DNA from: Methanobacterium sp. SMA-27
Lineage (GTDB): Archaea; Methanobacteriota; Methanobacteria; Methanobacteriales; Methanobacteriaceae
DNA length: 64,000 nucleotides
Direction: 5' to 3'
NCBI RefSeq assembly: GCF_000744455.1
Contig: NZ_JQLY01000001.1
Coordinates: 310,001 to 374,000 of the forward strand
Both the position numbers and the translations under genes were made by a program. Under the pieces are notes generated by a model. That model saw only the letters and a program-made list of their open reading frames with translations. It was not told the DNA's origin and made no database searches. How positions within the stretch are numbered: position 1 is the first letter of the stretch; every line of letters begins with the position of its first letter. Below are positions 19,080-29,239 of the stretch, in pieces.

Positions 19080-19440
19080 TTATCATACCGTGCTGACCTG
19101 GCCTTGAAGTAACTTTAACTTTACCTAGGCTCGTATCTACAACAGCTCCTTTAGTTATAATATTACGCCTTACAAAGTGAGTGTTCGCTGTATTCTCAAC
19201 TACTGTCATGATTTCTGCAACTTGTACTTTGTTTGTTTTCGGGTCAACAACGTTGATATTTTTGTCATTTGCTAACCTGACTTTCTCGTTACCGCCCTTT
19301 GTTCTGATTATCTTGATTTTACGGTCACCTATTTTGGTGTCTGCTGGATCTCTTCCAAATTCCATGTTTCTTTTATTTCTGTTGGTCTTTGCACGTGCAC
19401 CACTCGGTTTTCTTAATGATTTTCCTTGCCAAATTGCCAT
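19060..19440 (-). CDS. rps8e: Small-subunit ribosomal protein S8e
   Basis: A 126-residue S8e: [20 protein letters not shown] at the start, [16 protein letters not shown], and the C-terminal [31 protein letters not shown] precedes the ATG. It is first in the operon with polB2, so a replication polymerase fragment is expressed from a ribosomal protein promoter. Confidence 0.96.
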   Translation of the reverse strand: MAIWQGKSLRKPSGARAKTNRNKRNMEFGRDPADTKIGDRKIKIIRTKGGNEKVRLANDKNINVVDPKTNKVQVAEIMTVVENTANTHFVRRNIITKGAVVDTSLGKVKVTSRPGQHGMINGVLVE

Positions 19441-19838
19441 TATTTCACCTCTAAAGCTTAAAATGTAATGTATTACATATTCATGAAAATTTCAATTAAA
19501 TATGATTTTGAAACTTAAAATATTCTTAAATATGGATTTACCTAAAAAATCTTTCTAGGAAAGACTTCATTTGTAGATCACACTATATTAATATTATTAA
19601 TTTCGACACCATGAACAATTTAAATTAAAATATTTCTTGAATTTTCTATTGATTCATGGTTTATTGATAAAGACTTAAAAATATGTTGTTTAAAAGGGTG
19701 CAAAAAAGATTAATTTAAAAAACTTATTAAACATTCTTATCTAATAGAATTCAAAATAGGATTGACATTTAATTAATAAAAAATGAGTTAAATATTCAGA
19801 ATATTTATTTTTATATTTAAAAGAATTGGAAGATTAAA
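19441..19838. other. Divergent intergenic region without a gene
   Basis: 398 very AT-rich bases between rps8e (leftward) and the next rightward gene. It should hold both promoters; a TATA-like TTTATTTTTATATTTA lies just before the rightward gene. I see no RNA gene, repeat or convincing small ORF. Confidence 0.5.
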
Positions 19839-20168
19839 ATGGCTAAAAAAATAGAAAATAACAAGAAAAATGGATGGCAAGAGGTTAAAGATCCAGAAGA
19901 TGAAATTTGGAGACCCGAAGCAATAGGTGAAGAAATTAGTGGTAAATATATAAGAAGGGAAGATGATGTGGGGATTTATCACAGCACCAAATATACTTTA
20001 GATACAAGAAATGGAGAAAAAGAGGTATTTGGGTCAACTGTATTGGACAATAAATTCAAGGACATACCAATAGGTTATGAGGTTAAAATAATATATATGG
20101 GTGAAAAACCAAGTACGCCTCCAAAAAAGCCTTTTAAATTATTTCAGGTTTTTAAAAGACAAGTTTGA
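19839..20168 (+). CDS. Small conserved hypothetical, OB-like beta protein
   Basis: A 109-residue protein with a charged N-terminus, then WQEVKDPEDEIWRPEAIG, GEEISGKYIRREDDVG, STKYTLDTRNGEKEVFGSTVLD and IPIGYEVKIIYMGEKPS. The alternation of short beta strands, with TLDT-type and KIIYMGEKPS-type strands, resembles a family of small proteins common in archaea and phages that may adopt an OB-like fold. Nucleic-acid binding is inference. The gene stands alone; the SD is weak (GGAAGATT). Confidence 0.6.
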   Translation: MAKKIENNKKNGWQEVKDPEDEIWRPEAIGEEISGKYIRREDDVGIYHSTKYTLDTRNGEKEVFGSTVLDNKFKDIPIGYEVKIIYMGEKPSTPPKKPFKLFQVFKRQV

Positions 20169-20490
20169 TGAATATATGGGTTATAATTATTTATTAAATT
20201 AAGATAATACATTTTTTTTTTAATGGGTTGGGAATATAGTATCATAGTTTTTATATGGGATGATCTAATAACACAATAAGAACTTTTCATATTCAAGTAA
20301 ATTGAAATTTATTATTTAATTGTAAGCACAATTATCTAATTCAATTCGCATGAGGAATATAGTAATCACACGTTTAGATATCCTAAATAAAAAAATTTGT
20401 TAGTTTAGGAATATTTTCAGATTTAGGTGTAGGTAATATACAGCATCTTAACTATAACACATTTAAAAAAAGAGGAGAATGGTGAATCTT
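20169..20490. other. Intergenic region upstream of hypE
   Basis: About 320 AT-rich bases. A T-run at about 20212-20221 may terminate the upstream gene. No gene or repeat is seen. Confidence 0.4.
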
Positions 20491-21501
20491 ATGAAAATAG
20501 GCATGTCACATGGAGCTGGTGGTGGGGTCATGCAGGGTCTCATATCAGAAATAATACTTGGAAATCTTAAAAATAAAAGAGTTAATGGTGGAGTTGGACT
20601 TGAAGATCTCGATGATGGAGCTACAATACCATTTGATGATTATGAAATTGTTGTGAGCACAGACAGCCACACAGTTGATCCAATATTCTTCCCTGGAGGA
20701 GATATTGGAACCATATCCATAGCAGGTACTGTTAATGATGTTTCTGTTATGGGTGCAAAACCTCTTGCAATTGCAAATGCAATGGTTATAAGCGAGGGAT
20801 TTTCTGGTGAAGATTTTGAAAGGATTATCAAGTCAATGGACAAAGTTTGTAGAGAAACGGGTGTGGCCATAATAACTGGTGATACTAAGGTAATGGAACA
20901 TGATAAACTCGATAAGATAATTATATCCACCACAGGGATAGGTATTGTTAAAAAAGGAGAAGTTATAAGGGATTCTGGCCTTAAAATGGGGGATAAAATA
21001 ATTCTCACAGGAAGTGTTGGAGATCATGGAATATCTCTCATGTCCTACAGAGAAGGATTTGGTTTTGAAACAGACCTTAAATCCGATGTAGCACCTGTTT
21101 GGGATATGGTTGAGGCTGCTCTTAAAGTCGGTGGAGTAAATGCCATGAAAGATCCTACAAGGGGTGGAATTGCCAATGCACTCAACGAACTTGCTTCAAA
21201 ATCTGGTGTGGGGATGCTGATAGAAGAGGAAAAGATTCCTTTAAAGGATGCTGTTGTAGCTGCTTCTGAAATGTTAGGAATCGACCCATACGAAGTAGCA
21301 AACGAGGGTAAAGTTATCATGGGAGTTGAAGCAGATAAGGCAGATGAAATATTAGCTGCAATTAAAAACACCAAGTATGGTAAGGATGCCCAGATCATAG
21401 GTGAAGTTACAGACCATGCTCATGTAATTATTGAAACTCTTCTAGGTGGTAAAAGAATACTTGAAGCTCCAATTGCTGATCCAGTACCTAGGGTATGCTA
21501 A
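20491..21501 (+). CDS. hypE: Hydrogenase maturation factor HypE
   Basis: A 336-residue PurM-fold enzyme that dehydrates a carbamoyl group on its own C-terminal cysteine to thiocyanate, the source of the CN ligands of NiFe hydrogenases. The tail is intact (PVPRVC, final Cys336). Also visible are SHGAGGGVMQGLI, STDSHTVDPIFFPGGDIG and MKDPTRGGIANALNEL. ATG 20491 with GGTGA upstream is preferred over ATG 20479. No other hyp gene is close. Confidence 0.95.
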   Translation: MKIGMSHGAGGGVMQGLISEIILGNLKNKRVNGGVGLEDLDDGATIPFDDYEIVVSTDSHTVDPIFFPGGDIGTISIAGTVNDVSVMGAKPLAIANAMVISEGFSGEDFERIIKSMDKVCRETGVAIITGDTKVMEHDKLDKIIISTTGIGIVKKGEVIRDSGLKMGDKIILTGSVGDHGISLMSYREGFGFETDLKSDVAPVWDMVEAALKVGGVNAMKDPTRGGIANALNELASKSGVGMLIEEEKIPLKDAVVAASEMLGIDPYEVANEGKVIMGVEADKADEILAAIKNTKYGKDAQIIGEVTDHAHVIIETLLGGKRILEAPIADPVPRVC

Positions 21502-21539
21502 GAAATTTATAAATTTAAGAAAAAAAGAAATTTGATTGG

Positions 21540-21562
21540 ATATTGTTGTATTGCAACAATAT
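21540..21562 (+). promoter_or_regulatory. Perfect inverted repeat before the RDD gene
   Basis: ATATTGTTG pairs perfectly with CAACAATAT across a 5-base loop, directly before a TATA-like TTTATAAATA. It lies 39 bases after the hypE stop and 117 bases before the RDD gene. It may be an operator or a hypE terminator; there is no strong T tail. Confidence 0.4.
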
Positions 21563-21678
21563 TTATAAATAAAGAGCATGAAATGAGAATTAAAGTAATC
21601 TAATTCAAATAAATATCAAAATTATTGAATATATATGATTACATAAAAAGAAATTACAGATTTTAACGAGTGATAAAT

Positions 21679-22089
21679 ATGGAGAACTTTTGGGGTCGAC
21701 GTTTTGCAGCTTTATTGGTAGATATAGTTATAGTAACACTTTTATTATGGATAATAAGTTCTTTAATATTCCTGTTAATGGCGGGACTTGGGATTTTCTC
21801 TGTTCTAAATTATTGGATTTTTATTGGGGCAATTTTAATAATAGTCTATTTCACATACATGGAGGGTAAAACCAGTACGACCCTTGGTAAAAGATTATTC
21901 AAATTAAAAGTAAAGGCTAAAGGTGGAGATATGAATTATAAAACAGCTTTTATCAGAAACCTATCTAAAATACTATGGGTTCCACTCATTGTAGATGTGA
22001 TACTTGGATTTATATTTGTAGATTCAAATGACAGAATTCTTGACAAAGTTTCAGGAACCTGTGTTGTGAATGTTGAGGAACAGGGTTAA
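21679..22089 (+). CDS. RDD-family membrane protein
   Basis: A 136-residue membrane protein with three predicted spans (about 8-30, 43-60, 98-115). The RDD features are the N-terminal FWGRRFAALLVDIVIV (Arg/Arg/Asp), TTLGKRLFKLKVKAKGG, and late DSNDRILDKVSGTCVV. RDD proteins are thought to mediate transport or ion exchange, but no function is assigned here. ATG 21679 follows AGTGATAA. Confidence 0.85.
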   Translation: MENFWGRRFAALLVDIVIVTLLLWIISSLIFLLMAGLGIFSVLNYWIFIGAILIIVYFTYMEGKTSTTLGKRLFKLKVKAKGGDMNYKTAFIRNLSKILWVPLIVDVILGFIFVDSNDRILDKVSGTCVVNVEEQG

Positions 22090-22171
22090 AAAATTATTAT
22101 TCCTACAAAATAATACGTAAAAAACCAATAAACCCTAAAATATTTTTCAATTCTTTTTTTAAAATAAATAT

Positions 22172-22831
22172 TTATTGGACAAATGTTCCGTCGGCAATCT
22201 CAACAAGATTACCTCCCCATTTTGGGATATTTCTGTTATTGGTTGTTACAATCACTGTCAAATCTTCTGTTCTGTTAAGTTCTTGAAGAATTTTTATAAA
22301 TTTTTCGCTGTCTGCAGTGTGAAGATCTCCTGTAGGTTCATCTGCAAGTATTATTGAATGATTATTTACCATAGCACGTGCTAAACTAACTCTTCGCCCT
22401 TCTTCAATGGACATTTCCTTTGGAAGTTTCTTGTGGTCACTGAAGCCTACTTTCTCCAGTAGTTTCTTGGCAAGTTTTTTATCTGAATGAAGCATAGGCA
22501 GGGTTATATTTTCAAGGGCGTTTAATGTGGGTATCAAGTTTGAACCTTGGAATAAAAATCCAATCTCATCCCTAATCGCAATATTTCTCTTTTTTTGAGC
22601 AAGTTTCCCACTGTTTTCGCCTTTTATCCATACTTTTCCCATGGTGGGTTGTTCTAATAGTCCAATTACTCTTATCAAAGTTGATTTACCCGAACCAGAT
22701 GGTCCATATATTATATTGAAAGAACCCTCTTCAACTGAATAGTTTATATTAGCTAACGAGTGGATAACATGTTCCCCATTTTTATAAATCTTCCACACAT
22801 CTTCGAGCATTACAATATTATTTTCATTCAT
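22172..22831 (-). CDS. ABC transporter ATP-binding protein (MacB/LolD type)
   Basis: A 219-residue ATPase: Walker A GPSGSGKS, Q-loop FLFQGSNL, Walker B SIILADEPTGDL and a C-terminal switch region. The signature is MSIEEGRRVSLARAMV instead of LSGGQ, so this key element is degenerate. The position of His in the switch is replaced by NN (TTNNRN). It overlaps the permease 3' end by 8 bases, with GGAGG upstream of its ATG. Together they look like a small lipoprotein- or drug-type exporter. Confidence 0.88.
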   Translation of the reverse strand: MNENNIVMLEDVWKIYKNGEHVIHSLANINYSVEEGSFNIIYGPSGSGKSTLIRVIGLLEQPTMGKVWIKGENSGKLAQKKRNIAIRDEIGFLFQGSNLIPTLNALENITLPMLHSDKKLAKKLLEKVGFSDHKKLPKEMSIEEGRRVSLARAMVNNHSIILADEPTGDLHTADSEKFIKILQELNRTEDLTVIVTTNNRNIPKWGGNLVEIADGTFVQ

Positions 22832-23489
22832 TATTCAATGCCTCCACAACATGCCTCTCAGATGCAAACCATGCAGGGAATAAACCTAAAACCATGCTTA
22901 ATATGGTTGTAATTGTGATAACTACTATAATTAGCCATAACGGGATTAATATTGATATTGGGATTCCAATAATGTTTGCTAACAATGTCAATCCTAATGC
23001 TCCAATTATAACAGCTGCAACTGATCCTAACAATCCTAAAAGACCAGCTTCAAGTGATAAACTTATAATAAGTTGCGTTTTTGAAAAACCAAGAGTTTTT
23101 AATATTCCGATTTCTCTTTTTCTTTCATTTAAATTAAAACCCATTGTGTTTATAATGTCTAAAATTCCAACTAGAAATACAAGGCTTGCAATACCATCTA
23201 AAATGTAAACAAGGTTATTGATTAACACTTGTATTTTAGTTACCAGTACAGAATGGCTTAAATTGGTTCCCAACATTGAATTTACTTGATCAGTAATAGA
23301 AGTAACAATTGATTGAGAACCATTTCCATTGGTAAATGAATTGGCTTGTTTTAGAAAGGTGTTTAAACCTAACCCAGAACTTACCAAAAACAATAGAATA
23401 ACAACTCCTAAAGTAATTCTTAAAATAGCGAAGCTATTTCTTAACTTGTTTCTACGAAGATTTTTTAAGGATAGTTTGTAGATATCCAT
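22824..23489 (-). CDS. FtsX/MacB-like ABC transporter permease (short)
   Basis: A 221-residue permease with an N-terminal span, a short external loop of about 60 residues and three C-terminal spans, the second with NERKREIGILKTLGFSK before it, the FtsX coupling motif. MacB permeases usually carry a much larger external domain, so this is a reduced form. ATG 23489 (MDIYKLSLKNLRRNK) is preferred because it matches family N-termini; an upstream ATG at 23504 is possible. First in the pair with the ATPase. Confidence 0.85.
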   Translation of the reverse strand: MDIYKLSLKNLRRNKLRNSFAILRITLGVVILLFLVSSGLGLNTFLKQANSFTNGNGSQSIVTSITDQVNSMLGTNLSHSVLVTKIQVLINNLVYILDGIASLVFLVGILDIINTMGFNLNERKREIGILKTLGFSKTQLIISLSLEAGLLGLLGSVAAVIIGALGLTLLANIIGIPISILIPLWLIIVVITITTILSMVLGLFPAWFASERHVVEALNNE

Positions 23490-23672
23490 GTACCATAATA
23501 TCATATCATGTTTTATTAAAATTTATTCCAACTAAAAAAAAATTCTTTAAGTATTCTAATCAAATAAATTATTCAAATTATGTGATTTCATATACTGAAA
23601 TTCATATAGATGAATAATTCCATGAATTAATATAATAACCCCTTAGTAAGATTAATTATTTGAGTAGGTATC

Positions 23673-24323
23673 ATGAGTAAAAGAGATTCAAAAGCAACCA
23701 TGTTCATGGGAGCATCAACAAAACAGGGCTATGAAATTGCTGAAAAAAGCAGGGAAATAGTTAGATCCCTTATAGCTGATAAAACCAAGGAATTGTCTAA
23801 TGAAGAGAGATCAATTGTTGAACGTATTGTACACTCAACAGCAGATCCCGAGTATGCAGATATTACCAAGATGAGCAAAGACTTTGTTAGAGCTAGTAGG
23901 AATTCCATCGAAAATAAAAAGGATATTTTAACCGATATTAACATGGTTAAAACAGGGATAAACAAATATCCTGGTGAAGTCAATTGTTACATTAAAGATG
24001 AAAGAACTGTCAAAATAGCAAAGGAATATAACATAACACGTGCAGCAGCTGCAATAAGAGTTGCTGCAGAAAATGATTTTAATGGGATAGCTGTAGTTGG
24101 AAATGCCCCAACTGCATTATTAGAAATATTAAATTTATTTAATAAAGGAAAAATTAATGTCTGTTCGGTTATTGGTGTTCCTGTAGGATTTGTAGCTGCT
24201 GCTGAATCAAAAAAGGCCCTAGAACAAACAGAAATTCCTTATTTAGTAACAGAGGGTCCTAAGGGAGGAACACCAGTTGCTGTTGCAGCTGTTAATTCTC
24301 TTATTAATCTTAAAAAGGAGTGA
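23673..24323 (+). CDS. cbiC: Cobalt-precorrin-8 methylmutase (CbiC/CobH)
   Basis: A 216-residue methylmutase that migrates a methyl group to form cobyrinate in anaerobic cobamide synthesis. [13 protein letters not shown] (with the active His), GVNCYI-like [25 protein letters not shown], and [17 protein letters not shown] are typical. It is followed 4 bases later by hemL, linking early and late tetrapyrrole steps; cobamides carry methyl groups in methanogenesis. Confidence 0.93.
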   Translation: MSKRDSKATMFMGASTKQGYEIAEKSREIVRSLIADKTKELSNEERSIVERIVHSTADPEYADITKMSKDFVRASRNSIENKKDILTDINMVKTGINKYPGEVNCYIKDERTVKIAKEYNITRAAAAIRVAAENDFNGIAVVGNAPTALLEILNLFNKGKINVCSVIGVPVGFVAAAESKKALEQTEIPYLVTEGPKGGTPVAVAAVNSLINLKKE

Positions 24324-24327
24324 AAAA

Positions 24328-25593
24328 ATGAAGTCTGAGGAACTTTTTAATGAATCTAAAAAATTTTTACCAGGTGGTGTTGACTCTCCTGTGAGGGCCT
24401 ACAAACCTTATCCATTCTTTGCAGAGAGGGCAAAGGGATCTAAAATCATAGATGTAGATGGAAAAACCTATATTGATTACTGCCTTGCATATGGACCAAT
24501 GGTGCTCGGCCATGCAAATCCTGATGTGATGGCAGATGTCATACTACAGCTTAAAAATGGTTCTGCATATGGTGTACCAACAGAAAAAGAAATTGAACTT
24601 GCAAAAATGGTTGTTAAAAAAGTTCCCTGTGCAGATATGGTAAGATTTGTGAATTCTGGAACAGAAGCTACAATGAGTGCAATTCGACTTGCTAGGGCAG
24701 CTACCACTAGAAATAAGATAGTGAAATTTGAGGGATCATATCATGGGGCACATGATTATGTTCTTGTAAAATCAGGCTCTGGAGCAATGGGATTACCAGA
24801 TTCTCCTGGAGTTCCAGAAGAAACAACTAAAAATACCATATTAGTACCATTCAATGATGAAGATGTACTTCTGGACCTTGTAAAAGATCATGGTGATTCA
24901 ATTGCAGCCATAATCATTGAACCTATCATGGGAAATATTGGATTTATACCGCCAAAAAAAGGCTATCTTGAATTTTTAAGGAAGTTAACATCTGAAAATG
25001 ATATTATCTTAATTTTCGACGAGGTTATTACAGGTTTCAGAATTGCAGAAGGAGGTGCCCAGGAATACTTTGGAGTAACACCAGATCTTGTTACATTTGG
25101 TAAGATACTTGGTGGAGGATTTCCAATAGGTGCACTTGCAGGTAAAAAAGAGTTAATGGAAATGATAGCTCCTTCTGGAAATGTTTATCAAGCAGGAACA
25201 TTTAATGGTAACCCTATTTCTGTTACTGCTGGCTTAACAACTTTAAAACAGCTTAATCATAGTTTCTATTCCGAAATGAATTTAAAAGGAGAGAAGTTAA
25301 GGGATGGAATAAGGGATGTTTTGGTTGAAAATGATCTGAACTATCAAGTTGCTGGTTTAAGTTCCATGTTTCAGGTTTATCTCACTGAAAAGGAAGTCTG
25401 GAACTATGAAGATGCAAAAACTGCGCAAATTGATAAATTCACACATTACTTCCAAACACTTCTTAATAATGGTGTTTTTATACCTCCTGCCCAGTTTGAA
25501 TGTTGTTTCCTGTCACTGATGCATAGTGATGATGATATCCAAAACACCCTGGAAATCATTGATAAAGGAATGAAAACAATTAAAAATCTCTAG
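24328..25593 (+). CDS. hemL: Glutamate-1-semialdehyde 2,1-aminomutase
   Basis: A 421-residue PLP enzyme converting glutamate-1-semialdehyde to 5-aminolevulinate. [19 protein letters not shown] at the N-terminus, [16 protein letters not shown], the Asp in [11 protein letters not shown], and the PLP lysine in [17 protein letters not shown] are intact. ATG 24328 has AAGGAG 8 bases before it; the longer frame from 24277 lies inside cbiC. Strong hairpin terminator at the end. Confidence 0.96.
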   Translation: MKSEELFNESKKFLPGGVDSPVRAYKPYPFFAERAKGSKIIDVDGKTYIDYCLAYGPMVLGHANPDVMADVILQLKNGSAYGVPTEKEIELAKMVVKKVPCADMVRFVNSGTEATMSAIRLARAATTRNKIVKFEGSYHGAHDYVLVKSGSGAMGLPDSPGVPEETTKNTILVPFNDEDVLLDLVKDHGDSIAAIIIEPIMGNIGFIPPKKGYLEFLRKLTSENDIILIFDEVITGFRIAEGGAQEYFGVTPDLVTFGKILGGGFPIGALAGKKELMEMIAPSGNVYQAGTFNGNPISVTAGLTTLKQLNHSFYSEMNLKGEKLRDGIRDVLVENDLNYQVAGLSSMFQVYLTEKEVWNYEDAKTAQIDKFTHYFQTLLNNGVFIPPAQFECCFLSLMHSDDDIQNTLEIIDKGMKTIKNL

Positions 25594-25627
25594 AAGAAAT
25601 TTACTTCTAGAATACCTATTTTTTTAG
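25589..25627 (+). terminator. Hairpin terminator after cbiC-hemL
   Basis: TCTAGAAG (25589-25596) pairs perfectly with CTTCTAGA (25604-25611) across 7 bases, followed by a run of seven or eight T (about 25619-25626). The hemL stop codon lies in the left arm. Confidence 0.7.
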
Positions 25628-25801
25628 TTTAACTCTATCTTTTTCTATTTTTTTTAAATTAAACACATGATTTTCAAAATATGAAAATAATATTGCTAAT
25701 AGTAAAATTTATATACTAAAACTTTTAACTTTTAATGTAAATCAATTAAATGATTAAATAATTTCAATATTTATTAAAATTTTGAACTAAATGGTGTTTT
25801 C

Positions 25802-26272
25802 TTGATAAAAAAAAGTAAAATTTTGATCTTCTTTCTTATTCTATTGATAGGAATTTTTGAAATCAATATAGTCGTGATGAATGATGATATGGTTACAGCA
25901 ACATCAAGGGGTAATCTGAATAACACAAGGAATGTAAAGATTAATATTGATGAAAAAGCGGTACAATCAAAATTCCAGGAAATAAAGGATATTCCTTACA
26001 ACCAAAAATCCATGAACTGTAAAAATAAATCTGAAATGTTTGCGGACTATCTCATACAGATAGGTGCAAAGAATATATATGTGGTGGTTATTGAACATAA
26101 ATCTAGAAAATACTCCCATGAAGTTGTTGAATGGAATGGACATATCTATGATGCATGTAATAACAATGAATTGAGTTATCGAATATCCAAAGATGAATAT
26201 TTGAAAAAATTAAATGGAATAGGATTCAATGGAATTACAGTCTATTACCCACATGTACATCATGATTCATAA
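25802..26272 (+). CDS. Secreted or anchored transglutaminase-like protein
   Basis: A 156-residue protein starting with TTG 25802 (GGTG 5 bases upstream). Residues 5-27 form a signal peptide or anchor. The rest is a minimal transglutaminase-like fold with a possible triad: Cys73 in MNCKNKSEMFADYLIQIGA, His106 in YSHEVVEWNG, and Asp117 in IYDAC. The C-terminus is His-rich (YYPHVHHDS). It is much smaller than classical transglutaminases and might be a peptidase or scaffold at the pseudomurein surface. No partner gene. Confidence 0.65.
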   Translation: MIKKSKILIFFLILLIGIFEINIVVMNDDMVTATSRGNLNNTRNVKINIDEKAVQSKFQEIKDIPYNQKSMNCKNKSEMFADYLIQIGAKNIYVVVIEHKSRKYSHEVVEWNGHIYDACNNNELSYRISKDEYLKKLNGIGFNGITVYYPHVHHDS

Positions 26273-26666
26273 AGGAAGACCATACCAAATGTTTTTTTTA
26301 TTTTAAACTATATTTTATTACAATCAACGAGAATTGATTATTTCTACAACAGGGTTTAATATTGAACAAAAAAATAACTGTTATTATAGATTAATGAAAA
26401 TTAAATCTAAACAATAAATCAGTTACTAATCATAATTGAAATTTCTACATTTTATACTCCTTATTTAGGGATTATTTCATGAATTACTAAGGTAAAATTA
26501 ATTGTAATAAATATACTACCAAATTATACGAATATGCAATCAAAATCCATGTGAATATAACTATAATCTTGAAAATACATAGGAATTAATAATCTCATAT
26601 AATATAAAATTCTAGTTAGTATAGATAAATTGATTAATAGTTCAAAAAATAGTTAATGATAATATA
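26273..26666. other. Intergenic region without recognised feature
   Basis: 394 very AT-rich bases. A T-run (about 26291-26298) after the previous gene may be its terminator. No RNA gene or credible ORF was found. Confidence 0.4.
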
Positions 26667-27398
26667 TTGAAACTGGGATCAAATGATAGGATGAAGATTG
26701 TTGCAGGTGTTGGCAAAAATAAAAAGGTTATTGAAGCAATTGAGAATGTGAATTTTGAAGTTTTAAAAACAGAATCCGAGGAGGAACTTGTTAAACTACT
26801 TTTTAATGGTCATGCAGACGCAGCAATTAGGGGATCACTGAGTACCTCGAAAATAATGATCAAATTGAGGGAAAAATATCCAAAAATAGCTAGAGCTTCT
26901 TATATAGATTTAAAAGGTCAGAAATTCCTTTTAGCACCAGTTGGTATAGACGAAGGTGATGATATAAAACAAAAATTACTCATTGCCGAGAAAGGATCCC
27001 AATTCTTAACATCAATTGGTATAAAACCAAAATTAGGAATATTATCTGGTGGACGGCCCCAAGATTACGATAGAAGCACGAAAATAGATGATTCATTGGA
27101 AGATGGAGAACTTTTAACTTCATTGATCAATAAAGAATCTATTGATGCCAAACATTACTTCATACTCATTGAGGATGCAATTAAAGAAGGTGCAAATTTA
27201 ATTATTGCACCAGATGGAATATGTGGAAATTTAATATTCAGAACCCTAGTCCTTTTAGGTAATGGAAAAAGCCATGGGGCAGTAACATTGGGAATGAAAG
27301 AAATATATGTAGATACATCACGCTCACAAGATGTGGAAGGATACAAAAATGCCTTGAAATTTGCATATTATCTTGCAAATTTAAAGAAACAAATTTGA
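26667..27398 (+). CDS. Methanogenesis marker protein 4 (MtxX-like)
   Basis: A 243-residue protein of the PlsX/phosphotransacetylase-like fold known as methanogen marker 4: [69 protein letters not shown] and the C-terminal [16 protein letters not shown]. It is found across methanogens; the reaction is unknown. The start is TTG 26667 (TGAT upstream) or ATG 26691, the latter matching the usual N-terminus better. The cis-prenyltransferase gene follows 191 bases later. Confidence 0.8.
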   Translation: MKLGSNDRMKIVAGVGKNKKVIEAIENVNFEVLKTESEEELVKLLFNGHADAAIRGSLSTSKIMIKLREKYPKIARASYIDLKGQKFLLAPVGIDEGDDIKQKLLIAEKGSQFLTSIGIKPKLGILSGGRPQDYDRSTKIDDSLEDGELLTSLINKESIDAKHYFILIEDAIKEGANLIIAPDGICGNLIFRTLVLLGNGKSHGAVTLGMKEIYVDTSRSQDVEGYKNALKFAYYLANLKKQI

Positions 27399-27589
27399 CT
27401 GTTTAATTGAATTAAACAATAAAAATGGGGTTTCATTAACTATAAAGTATTTCTTCCTATATCTATAAAAAAACTAAAATTACATTTATACTATTCAGTA
27501 CAATATAAAATCTAAATAATAAATATCCAACTTAATTTTGATGAGCATAATATTTTCATAGGATATAAATGAAACAAAAGGAGTTGAAA

Positions 27590-28357
27590 ATGTCAGTTTT
27601 AAAACCTGTTTATAAAGTTTATGAATGGTATATATCCAGAAATCTCACACGTGAAAACCTTCCAAAACATGTTGCAATAATAATGGATGGTAATAGAAGA
27701 TTTTCAAAGATCCAGGGGAATATTGACACTATAGAAGGTCACAAAAGAGGAATAGGCACTCTTGAAAAATTCCTAGACTGGTGTGTTGATCTTGAAATAG
27801 AAATAGTTACTGTGTATGCTTTCTCAATTGAGAACTTTAATAGGCCTGAAAATGAAGTCAGGGGCCTCATGAATCTATTTAAGGAAAATTTCGAGGGAAT
27901 AGCACAGAACGAAAAGATCCACAAAAATAAGGTTAGAATAAAGGCTGTTGGCAAAAGAGAACTTCTTCCTGAAGATGTGAGAAAGGCAATTGAAATAGCA
28001 GAAGAATCAACAGCTTCCTACGATAAAAGGCTCGTTAATATAGCAATAGGATATGATGGCCGTTTAGAAATAGTAGATGCTATAAAACAGATTGTTAATG
28101 AAGTTGAAGATGGTAAAGTATCCATAGAAGATATAGACGAGAGAATGGTCAATGAAAATTTATACACTGCAGGTCTTGAAGATCCAAACCTGATTATAAG
28201 AACCAGTGGAGAAGAAAGATTAAGTGGGTTCTTGTTATGGCAGTCATCGTACTCTGAACTTTATTTCTGTGATAGTTTATGGCCAGAACTACGAAAAGTA
28301 GATTTTTTAAGGGCATTAAGATCCTATCAACAGAGAGAAAGACGTTTTGGAATTTAG
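27590..28357 (+). CDS. uppS: Cis-prenyltransferase (undecaprenyl diphosphate synthase family)
   Basis: A 255-residue enzyme that elongates isoprenyl diphosphates in the cis configuration to make the lipid carrier for glycan and pseudomurein assembly. The catalytic [22 protein letters not shown], and [20 protein letters not shown] motifs are complete. ATG 27590, with AAGGAG 7 bases before it, is chosen over ATG 27569. The chain length is likely longer than bacterial C55, but this cannot be seen. Confidence 0.93.
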   Translation: MSVLKPVYKVYEWYISRNLTRENLPKHVAIIMDGNRRFSKIQGNIDTIEGHKRGIGTLEKFLDWCVDLEIEIVTVYAFSIENFNRPENEVRGLMNLFKENFEGIAQNEKIHKNKVRIKAVGKRELLPEDVRKAIEIAEESTASYDKRLVNIAIGYDGRLEIVDAIKQIVNEVEDGKVSIEDIDERMVNENLYTAGLEDPNLIIRTSGEERLSGFLLWQSSYSELYFCDSLWPELRKVDFLRALRSYQQRERRFGI

Positions 28358-28448
28358 TATAAGATATGATCATAAATCTTGAGTTAATCCAAAAAAAATA
28401 AAAATATCCTAAATTTAAACTTTTTTCAATACTAACTGGTGAATATTT

Positions 28449-29207
28449 ATGATTGATACCCATTGTCATGTTGATTTTAAGGAATACAATAAGAACAGAA
28501 ATGAAGTAATGGAACGAGCAAAAAATAAGCTTAATGCAATAATAAACTCTGGAGCTAGTTTGGGGGGTAATCGAAGAACATTAAAGCTTCAAGAAGATTA
28601 CAGTGGATTTTTATATTCAACCCTTGGATTTCACCCGTCAAAAACTTCAAAAGCAGATTCATCAATAATTAAACAGGCATTAAACGAGATAGAGGATAAT
28701 ATAGATCTTGCAGTTGGAATAGGCGAAACAGGCCTGGATTATCATGAAGTAACCGATGTTAACCATAGAAAAAAACAAGAAAAAATATTTGGAATTTTTA
28801 TTGAAATGGCAGAGGAATATGAACTTCCACTAGTAATCCATGCAAGGGCTGCTGAGAAGAAAGCTCTTGCAATGGTGAAAAAGACATCATCACTTAAAGA
28901 CGTTGTTTTTCACTGTTATGGGGGAGATATGGAAACAGCTGAGCTTATTGTTGAAGAAGGATACTTTCTGTCTCTTTCTACCATAGTATGTTTTTCAGAT
29001 CACCATAAAAAACTTGCAAAGGAAATCCCAATTTCAAATTTATTAACCGAAACAGACAGCCCCTATCTATCACCATTTAAGGGAATTAGGAATGAACCTG
29101 CATTTGTTGAGGAAGCTATTAAAGTAATAGCGGGAAAAAAAGATTTAACCCCTGCTAAAGTTGGTAAAATAACGGAAAAAAGTGCTAAAAAAATATTTAA
29201 TATTTGA
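28449..29207 (+). CDS. TatD-family metal-dependent hydrolase
   Basis: A 252-residue TIM-barrel hydrolase with DTHCHVDF, the [37 protein letters not shown] and [10 protein letters not shown] motifs of TatD nucleases. Methanogen members are annotated as DNase or other phosphodiesterases; the substrate is unproven. GGTGAATATTT precedes the ATG. Confidence 0.9.
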   Translation: MIDTHCHVDFKEYNKNRNEVMERAKNKLNAIINSGASLGGNRRTLKLQEDYSGFLYSTLGFHPSKTSKADSSIIKQALNEIEDNIDLAVGIGETGLDYHEVTDVNHRKKQEKIFGIFIEMAEEYELPLVIHARAAEKKALAMVKKTSSLKDVVFHCYGGDMETAELIVEEGYFLSLSTIVCFSDHHKKLAKEIPISNLLTETDSPYLSPFKGIRNEPAFVEEAIKVIAGKKDLTPAKVGKITEKSAKKIFNI

Positions 29208-29239
29208 TTGAATATTTTGGGAATATTAATAAATAAATA

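Noticed and set aside
19788..19982. 64-codon hydrophobic minus frame
   Set aside because: Antisense of the charged 19839 gene; aromatic-rich reading typical of AT-rich antisense.
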